Assembly: GCA_013036095.1 (NCBI GenBank)
Contig: JAAXCW010000001.1
Location: 186,001 to 250,000, forward strand
Direction: 5' to 3'
Origin: Vulcanimicrobiota bacterium
GTDB taxonomy: Bacteria > Vulcanimicrobiota > Vulcanimicrobiia > Vulcanimicrobiales > Vulcanimicrobiaceae
DNA: 64,000 nt
Of the stretch, positions 32,926-41,175 are shown piece after piece. Position 1 is the stretch's first letter, and every line of letters begins with the position of its first letter. The position numbers and the translations under genes are program-made. The notes below the pieces were generated by a model. That model searched no databases and was not told the DNA's origin. It saw only the letters and a program-made list of their open reading frames with translations.

Positions 32926-34265
32926 TGGCGACGACGATCACGATGCCGCAGCTCGGCGAAACGGTTACCGAAGGCACTGTCGAGCGCTGGATCAAAAAAG
33001 CCGGCGACCCGGTTGAAAAATACGAAGCCTTCCTTGAAGTTTCGACCGACAAAGTGAACTCCGAAGTTCCCTCTCCCGTCACGGGAACGATCCGCGAATT
33101 GCTCGTGCAAGAAGGCACGACCGTTGCAACGGGCACGCCGATCGCGGTCATCGACGAAGTCGGTGCCGCAAAAAGTTCGGAGACCGCTTCTGCACCTCCG
33201 AAATCGCGCGACGCGATGGCGGAGAGTGCGAACGCCGAACCGGTCCCTGGTTTCAACATTCCTCAGCTGGAGGTGAAATCGGTGGCTGCGTCCAGCGGCG
33301 CGCCGGCGAAAGTTCCACCGCATAGCAACGGACAGCGCGAAGAAGCCGCACTGCGCGGCGTTTCGCCGGCCGTGCGCCGTTTGGCGCGCGAACACCATGT
33401 CGACGTTCGTAACGTTCGCGGATCAGGTGCAAACGGACGCGTGACCGCCGACGATGTGATTGCCGCGGCTAAACTCACGCCAACGGGCGCAGCCACCGCT
33501 GAGGCACCGCGAGGGCCCGCGAAGCCGGGGCCCGGTAACACCAGCACCTACGCCGATCCAATTCCGGGCACGACGATCCAGCTCAGCAGCATGCGCCGCA
33601 TTATCGCGGAGCGCATGGTCGAATCACGTAAGACCGCGCCGCACGCGTGGTCGATGATCGAAGTCGACGTGACCAACGTCTGGGAATGGCGCAAACGCGA
33701 AAAAGACCGCTTCGAACGCGACACCGGCGTCAAACTCACGCTTCTTCCGTTCTTTATTCGCGCGGTCGTCGAATCGCTGGCCGTCTTCCCGCTCATGAAC
33801 TCGAAGTTCATCGCCGACGGACCCGCGATTCATGTCGAAAAAGAAATGAACATCGGCATCGCAATCGGCTTGCCCGCGAACCTGGTCGTTCCGGTTATCA
33901 AACACGCCGACAAACTCTCGATTAAGGGCATCGCGCTGGCAGCCGGCGATCTTATCGATCGCGCGCGCCGCAACAAACTCTCGGCTGACGATCTTAAAGA
34001 GGGCACCTTCACCGTCAATAACACGGGAGCGAACGGTTCGCTCGCGTCGGCGCCGATCATCAATGCCGGCCAGGCCGGCATCGTTACGATGGAAACGGTC
34101 GTCAAGCGGCCAATGGTTATGGAAGACGACGCGATTGCGATCCGGTACATGATGAACTCGTGCCTATCTTTGGATCACCGCGTGGTCGACGGCTACGTTG
34201 CTAGCGGATTCCTCGCCGATCTCAAGAAGCGCCTGGAATCGATGGGCCCCCGCGGCGCCCTCTAA
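32925..34265 (+). CDS. 2-oxoacid dehydrogenase E2, dihydrolipoyl acyltransferase
   Basis: The 446-residue E2 has an N-terminal lipoyl domain with K43 in EVSTDKVNSEV, a long Ala/Pro linker, a peripheral-subunit-binding domain (AVRRLAREHHVDVRNVRGSG, then GRVTADDV) and the catalytic acetyltransferase domain with LDHRVVDG (H418). It starts at GTG 32925. The E3 (lipoamide dehydrogenase) is not in the window, and the FAD reductase at 27180 lacks the CxxC needed for it. Repeat copy 3 follows the gene. Confidence 0.93.
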   Translation: MATTITMPQLGETVTEGTVERWIKKAGDPVEKYEAFLEVSTDKVNSEVPSPVTGTIRELLVQEGTTVATGTPIAVIDEVGAAKSSETASAPPKSRDAMAESANAEPVPGFNIPQLEVKSVAASSGAPAKVPPHSNGQREEAALRGVSPAVRRLAREHHVDVRNVRGSGANGRVTADDVIAAAKLTPTGAATAEAPRGPAKPGPGNTSTYADPIPGTTIQLSSMRRIIAERMVESRKTAPHAWSMIEVDVTNVWEWRKREKDRFERDTGVKLTLLPFFIRAVVESLAVFPLMNSKFIADGPAIHVEKEMNIGIAIGLPANLVVPVIKHADKLSIKGIALAAGDLIDRARRNKLSADDLKEGTFTVNNTGANGSLASAPIINAGQAGIVTMETVVKRPMVMEDDAIAIRYMMNSCLSLDHRVVDGYVASGFLADLKKRLESMGPRGAL

Positions 34266-34292
34266 CCCTCATCGCCATCCTGATCCTAGTAA

Positions 34293-34378
34293 TGTCATCC
34301 TGAGTGGCGCATCTTCGATGCGCATGTCGAAGGGCGAAGGGCGCCCGAGCAGCGCACCATAGGTGCACGTGACGAGGG
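34293..34378 (+). repeat. Dispersed hairpin repeat, copy 3
   Basis: TGTCATCCTGAG (34293-34304), hairpin GCGCATC/GATGCGC (34307-34313, 34317-34323), GTCGAAGGGCGA (34326-34337), CGAGCAGCG (34346-34354), hairpin GCACC/GGTGC (34354-34358, 34362-34366) and GACGAGGG (34371-34378). It ends 13 bases before the putative GNAT start and may supply its ribosome-site sequence. Confidence 0.85.
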
Positions 34379-34391
34379 CCGCACGTTAGTA

Positions 34392-34868
34392 CTGAAAGTC
34401 CTTAATGCTGAAGATTGGCCATTGTGGCGCGAGCTTCGAATTGACGCTCTGCGCGAAGCGCCGTATGCATTCGGCTCAAAGCTAAGCGACTGGCAAGGGC
34501 CGGGCGACACCGAAGAGCGCTGGAGGGCACGCCTCAGCGACGTCCCGTTAAATATCATCGCGCGCCTTAACGATCGGCCGGCGGGAATGGTCGGTGCCAT
34601 CAACGCGGACGAAGATCGCGTGACCGAGCTCGTTTCTATGTGGGTTGCGCCGTTCGCACGCGGGCATGGCGTCGGCGACGCACTGATCGAAGCAGTGGTT
34701 TCATGGGCAAAGAAGCAGCGCGCGAACCGCGTTGTGCTGGCGGTCAGGAATGACAACACGCACGCGATATCGCTCTATCGTCGTCATGGATTCATCGACA
34801 GCGGCCCTGCTCCTAATACCGCCGATGGTCAACCGGAAGAGCGACTGATGATCATGCCCTTGACGTAA
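34392..34868 (+). CDS. GNAT-family N-acetyltransferase
   Basis: The protein shows the GNAT elements: RELRIDALREAPYAFGS, GMVGAINADEDRVTELVSMWVAPFARGHGVGDALI (acetyl-CoA loop R/Q-x-x-G-x-G/A) and VRNDNTHAISLYRRHGFIDSG. The N-terminal strand LKVLNAEDWPLW begins upstream of the first TTG (34422). No ATG, GTG or TTG is in frame before it. CTG 34392 (158 residues) is the likely start. The gene is enclosed by repeat copies 3 (direct) and 4 (inverted). Substrate unknown. Confidence 0.8.
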   Translation: MKVLNAEDWPLWRELRIDALREAPYAFGSKLSDWQGPGDTEERWRARLSDVPLNIIARLNDRPAGMVGAINADEDRVTELVSMWVAPFARGHGVGDALIEAVVSWAKKQRANRVVLAVRNDNTHAISLYRRHGFIDSGPAPNTADGQPEERLMIMPLT

Positions 34869-34879
34869 GGTCCATGCGC

Positions 34880-34944
34880 CCCTCGCCCTTCGTCCTTCGT
34901 CCTTCGACTACGAGTTCGCGCTGCGAACTCTACTCAGGATGACA
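34880..34944 (-). repeat. Dispersed hairpin repeat, copy 4 (inverted)
   Basis: On the minus strand TGTCATCCTGAGTA (34944-34931) is followed by hairpin arms GAGTTCGC/GCGAACTC (34930-34923, 34919-34912) and GTCGAAGGA (34908-34900), then further GAAGGACGAAGGGCGAGG to 34880. It is the only copy in the minus orientation and sits behind the GNAT gene. Confidence 0.8.
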
Positions 34945-34982
34945 CGTGGGGCCCCATAGCCAAAGCCAAGCCTTCCTCTATC

Positions 34983-35348
34983 ATGCAAATTCGGAAAAGC
35001 TTCCGTTTCGAAGCCGCGCACACGCTGCCGTTCCATCAGGGTAAGTGCGCGCGCCCGCACGGACACTCGTACCGGCTCGAAGTCGGCGTGCGCGGACCGC
35101 TGCAAACCGAAGGCGCGGCGCGCGGCATGGTTGAAGACTTCGACGTGCTGACGGCGATCGTCGACCGGCACGTGATCGACGCACTCGATCACACCTCGCT
35201 CAACGATACGATCGAAAACCCGACGTGCGAACACATCGCGATGTGGGTTTGGAAGCGCCTACAGCCGGTGCTCCCCGCACTCGACGAGCTCGTGCTGTGG
35301 GAAACCGAAACCGCGCGCGCCGTCCTTAAAAAAAGCGACTTCTCCTAA
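34983..35348 (+). CDS. queD: QueD, 6-carboxytetrahydropterin synthase
   Basis: QueD converts dihydroneopterin triphosphate to 6-carboxytetrahydropterin in queuosine synthesis. The 121-residue T-fold protein has the zinc histidines in RFEAAHTL and GKCARPHGHSYRLEV, the catalytic cysteine in GKCARPHGH (C21 region), and the EHIAMWVWKRL segment with a late ETETARAVL motif. ATG 34983 is the first of a long run of overlapping genes. The queE stop/start overlap by one base indicates coupling. Confidence 0.93.
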   Translation: MQIRKSFRFEAAHTLPFHQGKCARPHGHSYRLEVGVRGPLQTEGAARGMVEDFDVLTAIVDRHVIDALDHTSLNDTIENPTCEHIAMWVWKRLQPVLPALDELVLWETETARAVLKKSDFS

Positions 35349-35923
35349 TGCTGCAGCTCGCGGAGATCTTTTATAGCATTCAGGGCGAAGGCGAGCATAC
35401 CGGAAAGCCGGCGGTCTTCGTACGCCTGGCCGGATGCAATCTCTCGTGCGGTTTTTGTGACACGGATTACTCGCTAAAGTTTTTCGCCACCGTCGGGGAC
35501 GTCGTCGCGAAGGTTCGCGAACTTGGCAAGGATTGCCCGATGGTCGTGCTGACCGGCGGCGAGCCATTCGCGCAACGCGAGGCGCTCGATTTAATCGAAG
35601 CGCTGCGCAAAGACGGACGCCGCGTGCACATCGAATCCAACGGTACTATCGCAAGCGATCTGCCCGAAGACGTGTGGCTCACCGTCTCTCCGAAAGAACG
35701 CGTCGACGAACGAATGGCGAAACGCGCCAACGAAGTGAAGCTGATCGTCGACGAGCGCGTGCCGGAAAACTGGCTCGACTTTTTCGCCGACAAAAAGACG
35801 CTGCTGCTGCAGCCCGAAGGCAACAAACCGAAGAACGTCGCGATAGCCCTTGAATACGCAAAGGCACATCCCGGTCGCTTCCGCCTTTCACTGCAGACGC
35901 ACAAATTCATCGGTGCTCCGTGA
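35348..35923 (+). CDS. queE: QueE, 7-carboxy-7-deazaguanine synthase
   Basis: This radical-SAM enzyme ring-contracts 6-carboxytetrahydropterin. The 191-residue protein starts EIFYSIQGEGEHTGKPAVFVRLAGC and has the cluster motif CNLSCGFCDTDYS, then TGGEPFAQ and HIESNGTI for SAM and substrate binding. The CxxxCxxC spacing is standard radical-SAM; some QueE enzymes have an insertion there. The order queD-queE matches the pathway. queC, queF and tgt are not in the window. Confidence 0.92.
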   Translation: MLQLAEIFYSIQGEGEHTGKPAVFVRLAGCNLSCGFCDTDYSLKFFATVGDVVAKVRELGKDCPMVVLTGGEPFAQREALDLIEALRKDGRRVHIESNGTIASDLPEDVWLTVSPKERVDERMAKRANEVKLIVDERVPENWLDFFADKKTLLLQPEGNKPKNVAIALEYAKAHPGRFRLSLQTHKFIGAP

Positions 35924-36528
35924 TCCTCATCACGTGCGCAGTCAACAAAGAGCTGGCGTTCCTCGAACCGCAGCCACACGTTGAAGTGCTCGTGACCGGC
36001 GTAGGCCCGGTCGAAGCGGCCGCCAGCGTCTCCCGCGCGCTCGCCCAAAGCCGCCCCGAGCTCGTCATCAACGCGGGCCTCGCCGGTGCATTCAAAGAGA
36101 GTGCTGAGATCGGCGAAGGCGTCGTCGTTTCCGATGATACGTTCGCACTTTGCCTCGAAACCGGCGCACCGATCGCACTGCCCGACAATGCGCACGTCGT
36201 CGATCGCGCCAGCTCCGATCTCGCGCTGGTCGATCGACTCGTAGAGCTCGGATTTCACAGCGTTCGCGGCGTAACGGTCTCCCAAGTGACCGCGCTCGAC
36301 GGAACGGCAGCTCGCCTTGCTTCGCAAGGCGTTGGCGTCGAGACGATGGAGGGCTTCGCCGTGTTGCGCGCGGCAGAAATCGCCGGCGTGCCGGCCATCG
36401 AAGTTCGGGGTATATCCAACCTCGCCGGCGATCGCAGCCGCAGCGGCTGGGATTTTGACGCCGGTGCTCGCGGGCTGGAACGCGTTTTGAATGCGTTGCT
36501 CTCGCTGCTTGGAACGAAGGATGGATAA
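35920..36528 (+). CDS. mqnB: MqnB, futalosine hydrolase
   Basis: MqnB removes the base from futalosine or aminodeoxyfutalosine in the futalosine menaquinone route. The 202-residue phosphorylase-superfamily protein has VLVTGVGPVEAAASVSRAL, INAGLAGAFKESAEIGEGVVVSDD, VETMEGFAVLRAAEIAGVPAIEVRGISN and a final FDAGARGLERVLNALL. It starts at GTG 35920 inside the queE stop (GTGA) and overlaps mqnD by 8 bases. Its genomic coupling to mqnD supports the assignment over 5'-methylthioadenosine nucleosidase. Confidence 0.88.
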   Translation: MILITCAVNKELAFLEPQPHVEVLVTGVGPVEAAASVSRALAQSRPELVINAGLAGAFKESAEIGEGVVVSDDTFALCLETGAPIALPDNAHVVDRASSDLALVDRLVELGFHSVRGVTVSQVTALDGTAARLASQGVGVETMEGFAVLRAAEIAGVPAIEVRGISNLAGDRSRSGWDFDAGARGLERVLNALLSLLGTKDG

Positions 36529-37360
36529 CGAAAAGCCGCTTACCCTCGCGTACTCGCCTTGTCCGAACGACACCTATATCTTCGCCGCGCTCGCCAACGG
36601 CTTGCTTGAGGACGCGACGCCGATCAACGTGCAGCTCGAAGATATCGAGAACCTCAATAACTCCGCGCTCAAAGGCGACTACGAGTTGACGAAAGTGAGC
36701 TACGCGGTCGTGCCCGACTTGCTCGAAAACTATAAGATGCTTCGTGCGGGCGGAGCACTCGGCCACGGCTGCGGCCCACTATTGGTCGCGCGCCCGGGTA
36801 CCGGCAAATCGCTGGATGACTTCAAAGACAAACTGATTGCGATCCCGGGCGAGCGCACGACGGCGTTCATGCTGCTCAACCTCGCGATGGGGGCCAGGCC
36901 GCAGACGCTTGCGATGCGCTTCGATAGGATTATCGAATCCGTAGCCGGAGGCACGGTTGACGCCGGCCTGATCATTCATGAGTCGCGCTTCACGTACAAA
37001 GACTCCGATCTGGTCAGCGTGGCCGACCTAGGCGAATGGTGGGAGAGCGAAACGAAGATGCCCGTGCCGCTCGGGGCCATTATGATACGCGACGACATTG
37101 CCGAACGTTCCGATGAAATCAACGACATCATCCGGCGGAGTTTGTGCTATGCGCGTGAAAACGAAAAAGACGTTATGAAGTACGTGAAAGAACACGCCAA
37201 TGAGATGGACGACACCGTCATGCGCAAGCACATCGACACCTACGTCAACGAGTACACCGACGACGTCGGCGACGAAGGGATAGCGGCGGTGAAGGAACTC
37301 TTCCGCCGGGCGCGCGAGCAAGGCATTATTCCCGAGCAAGTCGAGGCGGTTTTTGCTTAA
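36521..37360 (+). CDS. mqnD: MqnD, 1,4-dihydroxy-6-naphthoate synthase
   Basis: MqnD converts cyclic dehypoxanthine futalosine to 1,4-dihydroxy-6-naphthoate in menaquinone synthesis. The 279-residue periplasmic-binding-like fold starts LTLAYSPCPNDTYIFAALANG and has KVSYAVVPDLL, GCGPLLVAR, IPGERTTAFMLLNLA and DAGLIIHESRFTY. It starts at ATG 36521 within the end of mqnB. mqnA and mqnC are not in the window. The stop overlaps the namZ start by 8 bases. Confidence 0.93.
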   Translation: MDNEKPLTLAYSPCPNDTYIFAALANGLLEDATPINVQLEDIENLNNSALKGDYELTKVSYAVVPDLLENYKMLRAGGALGHGCGPLLVARPGTGKSLDDFKDKLIAIPGERTTAFMLLNLAMGARPQTLAMRFDRIIESVAGGTVDAGLIIHESRFTYKDSDLVSVADLGEWWESETKMPVPLGAIMIRDDIAERSDEINDIIRRSLCYARENEKDVMKYVKEHANEMDDTVMRKHIDTYVNEYTDDVGDEGIAAVKELFRRAREQGIIPEQVEAVFA

Positions 37361-38558
37361 GGCACTCCTAGCTGGGACGCTCGCTGCGGTCTTGCTCGGC
37401 ACAACGCCGCCGCCGGCCCGCGTCACGCTCGGCGACGAAGTCTTCTTACAGAGCGCGTGGCGCGATCTCGCCGGCAAATGCGTCGGCGTCATCACCAACC
37501 AAACCGGCGTGACTTCGCGTCTGGTCAATATCGTCGACGCGATCAAAGCGAATCACAATATCTGCCTGAAAGCGATCTATTCGCCCGAGCATGGATTGCG
37601 CGGCGATCGTCCGGCGGGCGCGTACGTTGCCTCCTACACAGATCCGCGAACTGGATTACCCGTCTACAGTTTATATGGAGATCAGCGCCACCCGACCGCA
37701 CAAATGCTCGCGGGCGTAGACGTCTTGCTCTTTGACATCCAAGACGTGGGCGCGCGCCCGTACACTTATGTATCAACGATGGCCTACGCCATGCAGGCGG
37801 CCAAACAATTCGGGAAAGAGATTTGGGTACTCGACCGCCCCAATCCAATCGGCGGGACGATGGTCGAAGGACCGGTGCTCGATCCGGCATTCAAATCGTT
37901 CATCGGACTCTATCCCATTCCGATGCGCCACGGAATGACCGTCGGCGAACTCGCGCGCCTCTTCAACAACCAATTCGGCATCGGGGCGAATCTGCGCGTC
38001 ATAAAAATGCAAGGCTGGAAGCGCTCGATGCTCTGGCCCGAGACCGGCCTGCAATGGGTGCAGACGTCGCCCAACATCCCGGAATGGAGCACGACGGTCG
38101 TCTATCCTTGCACGGGACTCACGGACAGTATCGGCTTGAACGGCGGCATCGGCACGACCAAGCCTTTCAAATATGTCGGCGCAGAAAACGTAGATGCATA
38201 CGGCCTCGCGAGCGAACTCAACGCGCGCAGTATTCCGGGCGTCTACTTCCGTCCCGCTTACTGGTCGCCGTTTTTCGGTGCGCTCAGCGGCAAACAACTC
38301 GCGGGGGTCGAGCTCGACGTCTTCGATCCGAAACTCTTTCCGTCGGTTCGCACCGCCGTCGAAATTGCAACCGCGGTGCGGTCGGTATCACCGGGAGAGC
38401 TCAAAGTCAGCGTCAAGTCCACTGCAACCGACTGGGGCACCGATACCTTTGCCACCGCGCTGCAAGCGGGCCGGTCAGCGCAGCAGATCGAGGCGCAATG
38501 GGAACCCGGTTTGCACCGTTTTCTCGCCGTGCGGCAGAAATATTTGCTCTACCGTTGA
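37353..38558 (+). CDS. namZ: NamZ-like exo-beta-N-acetylmuramidase (DUF1343, GH171)
   Basis: NamZ enzymes release N-acetylmuramic acid from the ends of muropeptide-free peptidoglycan, typically in the periplasm or outside. The 401-residue protein has a short hydrophobic start (KALLAGTLAAVLLG), VGVITNQTGVTSRLVNIVDAI, YSPEHGLRGDRPAGAYV, VLLFDIQDVGARPYTYVSTM, VLDRPNPIGGTMVEGPVLD and TSPNIPEWSTTVVYPCTG. These are family hallmarks. The TTG start at 37353 lies inside mqnD. It links cell-wall salvage to an otherwise cofactor-building operon. Confidence 0.9.
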   Translation: MLKALLAGTLAAVLLGTTPPPARVTLGDEVFLQSAWRDLAGKCVGVITNQTGVTSRLVNIVDAIKANHNICLKAIYSPEHGLRGDRPAGAYVASYTDPRTGLPVYSLYGDQRHPTAQMLAGVDVLLFDIQDVGARPYTYVSTMAYAMQAAKQFGKEIWVLDRPNPIGGTMVEGPVLDPAFKSFIGLYPIPMRHGMTVGELARLFNNQFGIGANLRVIKMQGWKRSMLWPETGLQWVQTSPNIPEWSTTVVYPCTGLTDSIGLNGGIGTTKPFKYVGAENVDAYGLASELNARSIPGVYFRPAYWSPFFGALSGKQLAGVELDVFDPKLFPSVRTAVEIATAVRSVSPGELKVSVKSTATDWGTDTFATALQAGRSAQQIEAQWEPGLHRFLAVRQKYLLYR

Positions 38559-38569
38559 ACCACTAGCCG

Positions 38570-39949
38570 GTGCTAAAGCAGCGGCTGATCGAAGCGCTCG
38601 GAGCGGATGCGGTAAAGACCGAGGCTGAAGATCTCGCAGTCTACGCTTTCGATGCGTATTCGCAAGGCGTCGTGCCCGCGGCTGTCGTCCTGCCCGCCAA
38701 CACACGCGAAGTCGCCGCCGCCGTAAAAATCGCCAAAGACTCCTGCGAGCCGATCGTCGCTCGCGGCGCCGGCACGGGTTTGTGCGGAGGCGCGGCGCCG
38801 GCACGCGGCGGTGTCGTCTTCTCGTTTGCGCGCATGAACCGCATCCTCGAAGTCGACGTGCGCAACCGGCGCGCGCGCGTACAGCCGGGCCTCATCAACC
38901 TCGATCTTTCAAAGCACGTCGCCGCCTCCGGTCTCTTTTACGCACCCGATCCGTCGTCGCAAAAAGTTTCGACCATCGGCGGAAACATCGGCACGAACGC
39001 GGGCGGGCCGCATTGTCTTTCCTACGGCACGACGGTCAACCACATTCTCGAACTCGAGATCGTCGACGAAAACGGCGACGTGACGACGACCTCGGTCGAC
39101 GACGTCGGTTACGATCTCACCGGCGTTCTCGTCGGCAGCGAGGGCACGCTCGCGATCGTCAGCTCGGCGTGGGTGCGTTTGCTGCGGCAGCCCGAGACGG
39201 TTCGCGTGTGGCTGGCCGCCTTTGACGATATCAACGCGGCCTCGGCGGCGGTCACCGGAATCATCGGCGCCGGCATCATTCCGACCGCGCTCGAAATGCT
39301 CGATCGCGTTATGCTGCCGCCGATCGAAGCGGCTTTTCACGCCGGCTACCCGACCGACGCAGCTGCCGTGCTGCTCATCGAAAGCGCCGGATTCGAAGAC
39401 GAAATGAATCTGCACGAAAACGAGATCCGCCGCGTGATGAAAGAAAACGGCGCGACCACCTGGCGCGCCGCAAAATCACAGGCCGAGCGCGACGCACTCT
39501 GGGCGGGCCGCAAAGGCGCGCTAGGCGCCACCGGACGCCTCGCGCCCAACTATTACATCCAAGACGTCGTCGTGCCGCGCACGAAACTTCCGCAAGCGCT
39601 CCAAGCTGTCGAGGATGCGTGCGCTCCCCAAGGGATCATCGCGGGGAACGTCTTTCATGCCGGAGACGGAAATTTGCACCCGCTGCTGCTCTACGATCGC
39701 GGCGATCCCAAACAAGTCGCGGCCGTCATCGAAGCGGGCAACGAGATTTTGAAAGCGGCCGTCGACCTCGGCGGCACGATCAGCGGCGAGCACGGTATCG
39801 GTTACGAGAAGCGCGATACGCTTCGGCGCATCTTCTCGACCGACGATCTCGCGACCATGTCGCGAGTCCGCGAAGTATTCGATCCGCGGCGCAGTCTCAA
39901 TCCCGAAAAGATCTTCCCGGCCGGCGTCGGCTGCGCGGAGGTCGCATGA
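38570..39949 (+). CDS. glcD: GlcD-type FAD-linked oxidase (glycolate/lactate oxidase subunit)
   Basis: The 459-residue protein is an FAD-binding type 4 (PCMH) oxidase. Landmarks: VARGAGTGLCGGAAP (FAD loop), TIGGNIGTNAGGPHCLSYGTT, DLTGVLVGSEGTLAIV and VFHAGDGNLHPLLLYD with GTISGEHGIGYEK near the end. It oxidises 2-hydroxyacids such as glycolate and feeds electrons to quinone through partner subunits. It starts at GTG 38570, 12 bases behind namZ, and overlaps glcE by four bases. Other 2-hydroxyacids remain possible. Confidence 0.9.
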   Translation: MLKQRLIEALGADAVKTEAEDLAVYAFDAYSQGVVPAAVVLPANTREVAAAVKIAKDSCEPIVARGAGTGLCGGAAPARGGVVFSFARMNRILEVDVRNRRARVQPGLINLDLSKHVAASGLFYAPDPSSQKVSTIGGNIGTNAGGPHCLSYGTTVNHILELEIVDENGDVTTTSVDDVGYDLTGVLVGSEGTLAIVSSAWVRLLRQPETVRVWLAAFDDINAASAAVTGIIGAGIIPTALEMLDRVMLPPIEAAFHAGYPTDAAAVLLIESAGFEDEMNLHENEIRRVMKENGATTWRAAKSQAERDALWAGRKGALGATGRLAPNYYIQDVVVPRTKLPQALQAVEDACAPQGIIAGNVFHAGDGNLHPLLLYDRGDPKQVAAVIEAGNEILKAAVDLGGTISGEHGIGYEKRDTLRRIFSTDDLATMSRVREVFDPRRSLNPEKIFPAGVGCAEVA

Positions 39950-41175
39950 TCGCCGCGGCCGTTCCCGACAAAGTCGTGCCGAAGTCGCTCGACACGCTGC
40001 GCGAAACGCTCGAACGCTGCGATCGCGAAGGCTTGAAAATCTCTGTCGAAGGCGGAAAGACGCTAAGCGGCATGGGCCCGGTTCTTCCGCGCGCCGACGT
40101 CTCGCTGATCACGACCGGACTCAGCGCGATTCTCGCGCACGAATATCAGGACCTGACCTGCTCGGCGCAGAGCGGCGTGCGCGTCGCACAACTCAACGCC
40201 GCTCTCGCCCGGCATGGACAATTCATTCCCATCGATGTTCCGCTGCGGAAAAAAGCGACGATCGGTGGATCGCTTGCGGCGGGCTGGCCGGGACCGCGGC
40301 GCCACATGTACGGACGCGCACGCGATTTTGTCATCGGTTCGCAGGTCGCACTTGCCGACGGCACGCTGGCCAACGCCGGCGGTATGGTCGTAAAGAATGT
40401 GAGCGGGTACGACATGAGCAAGCTCTACATCGGCTCATTCGGCACGCTCGCGATCTTCACCCAACTCAACTTTAAAACGGTGCCGCTTCCCAAAATGCGC
40501 CGCGCCATGATCGCGCCGCTGCCGGAAGCGACGCGCGCGCGCGCGATCGAACGGATCGCCTCCCTTGCCGTTCCCCCCGCCGCGGCTTTCTGCGTGGAAG
40601 GCTTTGGGAAGAACGTCGACGGCGCCGACGACATCGACGGCCGCGTACTTCTCTACTTCGAGGGCACCGAAGAACTGCTCGAACGCGCCACGCTCGATAC
40701 GCGCTCGGCGCTCGGTAAGGCCGGCGTTCCGGAGACGACGATCGTCGACACCGGCGCGGCGGAGAGCCTCGACCGGACCATCGACGCCTGCATCGCGAAC
40801 AAACGCGGCCGCTCGATCACCTATCGCCTCTTCGGTTCGCCCGGTACGGCCGAAGAACGCGCCGAGCGCATGCGCGACGCATGCAACCGGCACGAACTCT
40901 TTACCGACGTGCTCTTCGACGTCATGAACGGCGACGTGTTCGTCCGCGCGAGCGAGCGTGATGCTTCGCATTTCGGTGCAAAAATCGAAACTTGCCACGC
41001 CGAACTGCGCGAACTTGAGCCGCGCTGCACCATCGTGGCCGGCGACTCGGCGGCGCGCGCCTCGTTCGAAGCCTGGGGCGCGGTACCGCCCGCGATTGAA
41101 AAAATGCGCGCGATGAAGGCGCGCTTCGACCCTCATGGAACGCTCAACCCAGGGAGATTCATAGGCGGAATTTGA
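39946..41175 (+). CDS. glcE: GlcE-like FAD-binding oxidase subunit
   Basis: The 409-residue protein repeats the type 4 FAD fold: VEGGKTLSGMGPVLPRADVSLITTGLSAI, KATIGGSLAAGWPGPRRHMYGRARDFVIGSQV, NAGGMVVKNVSGYDMSKLYIGSFGTLAI, and the C-terminal KARFDPHGTLNPGRF. Together with GlcD it forms the glycolate oxidase core. It starts at ATG 39946 within the glcD stop. The usual iron-sulfur subunit GlcF is not next to it and its place is taken by an epimerase gene. Confidence 0.85.
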   Translation: MIAAAVPDKVVPKSLDTLRETLERCDREGLKISVEGGKTLSGMGPVLPRADVSLITTGLSAILAHEYQDLTCSAQSGVRVAQLNAALARHGQFIPIDVPLRKKATIGGSLAAGWPGPRRHMYGRARDFVIGSQVALADGTLANAGGMVVKNVSGYDMSKLYIGSFGTLAIFTQLNFKTVPLPKMRRAMIAPLPEATRARAIERIASLAVPPAAAFCVEGFGKNVDGADDIDGRVLLYFEGTEELLERATLDTRSALGKAGVPETTIVDTGAAESLDRTIDACIANKRGRSITYRLFGSPGTAEERAERMRDACNRHELFTDVLFDVMNGDVFVRASERDASHFGAKIETCHAELRELEPRCTIVAGDSAARASFEAWGAVPPAIEKMRAMKARFDPHGTLNPGRFIGGI

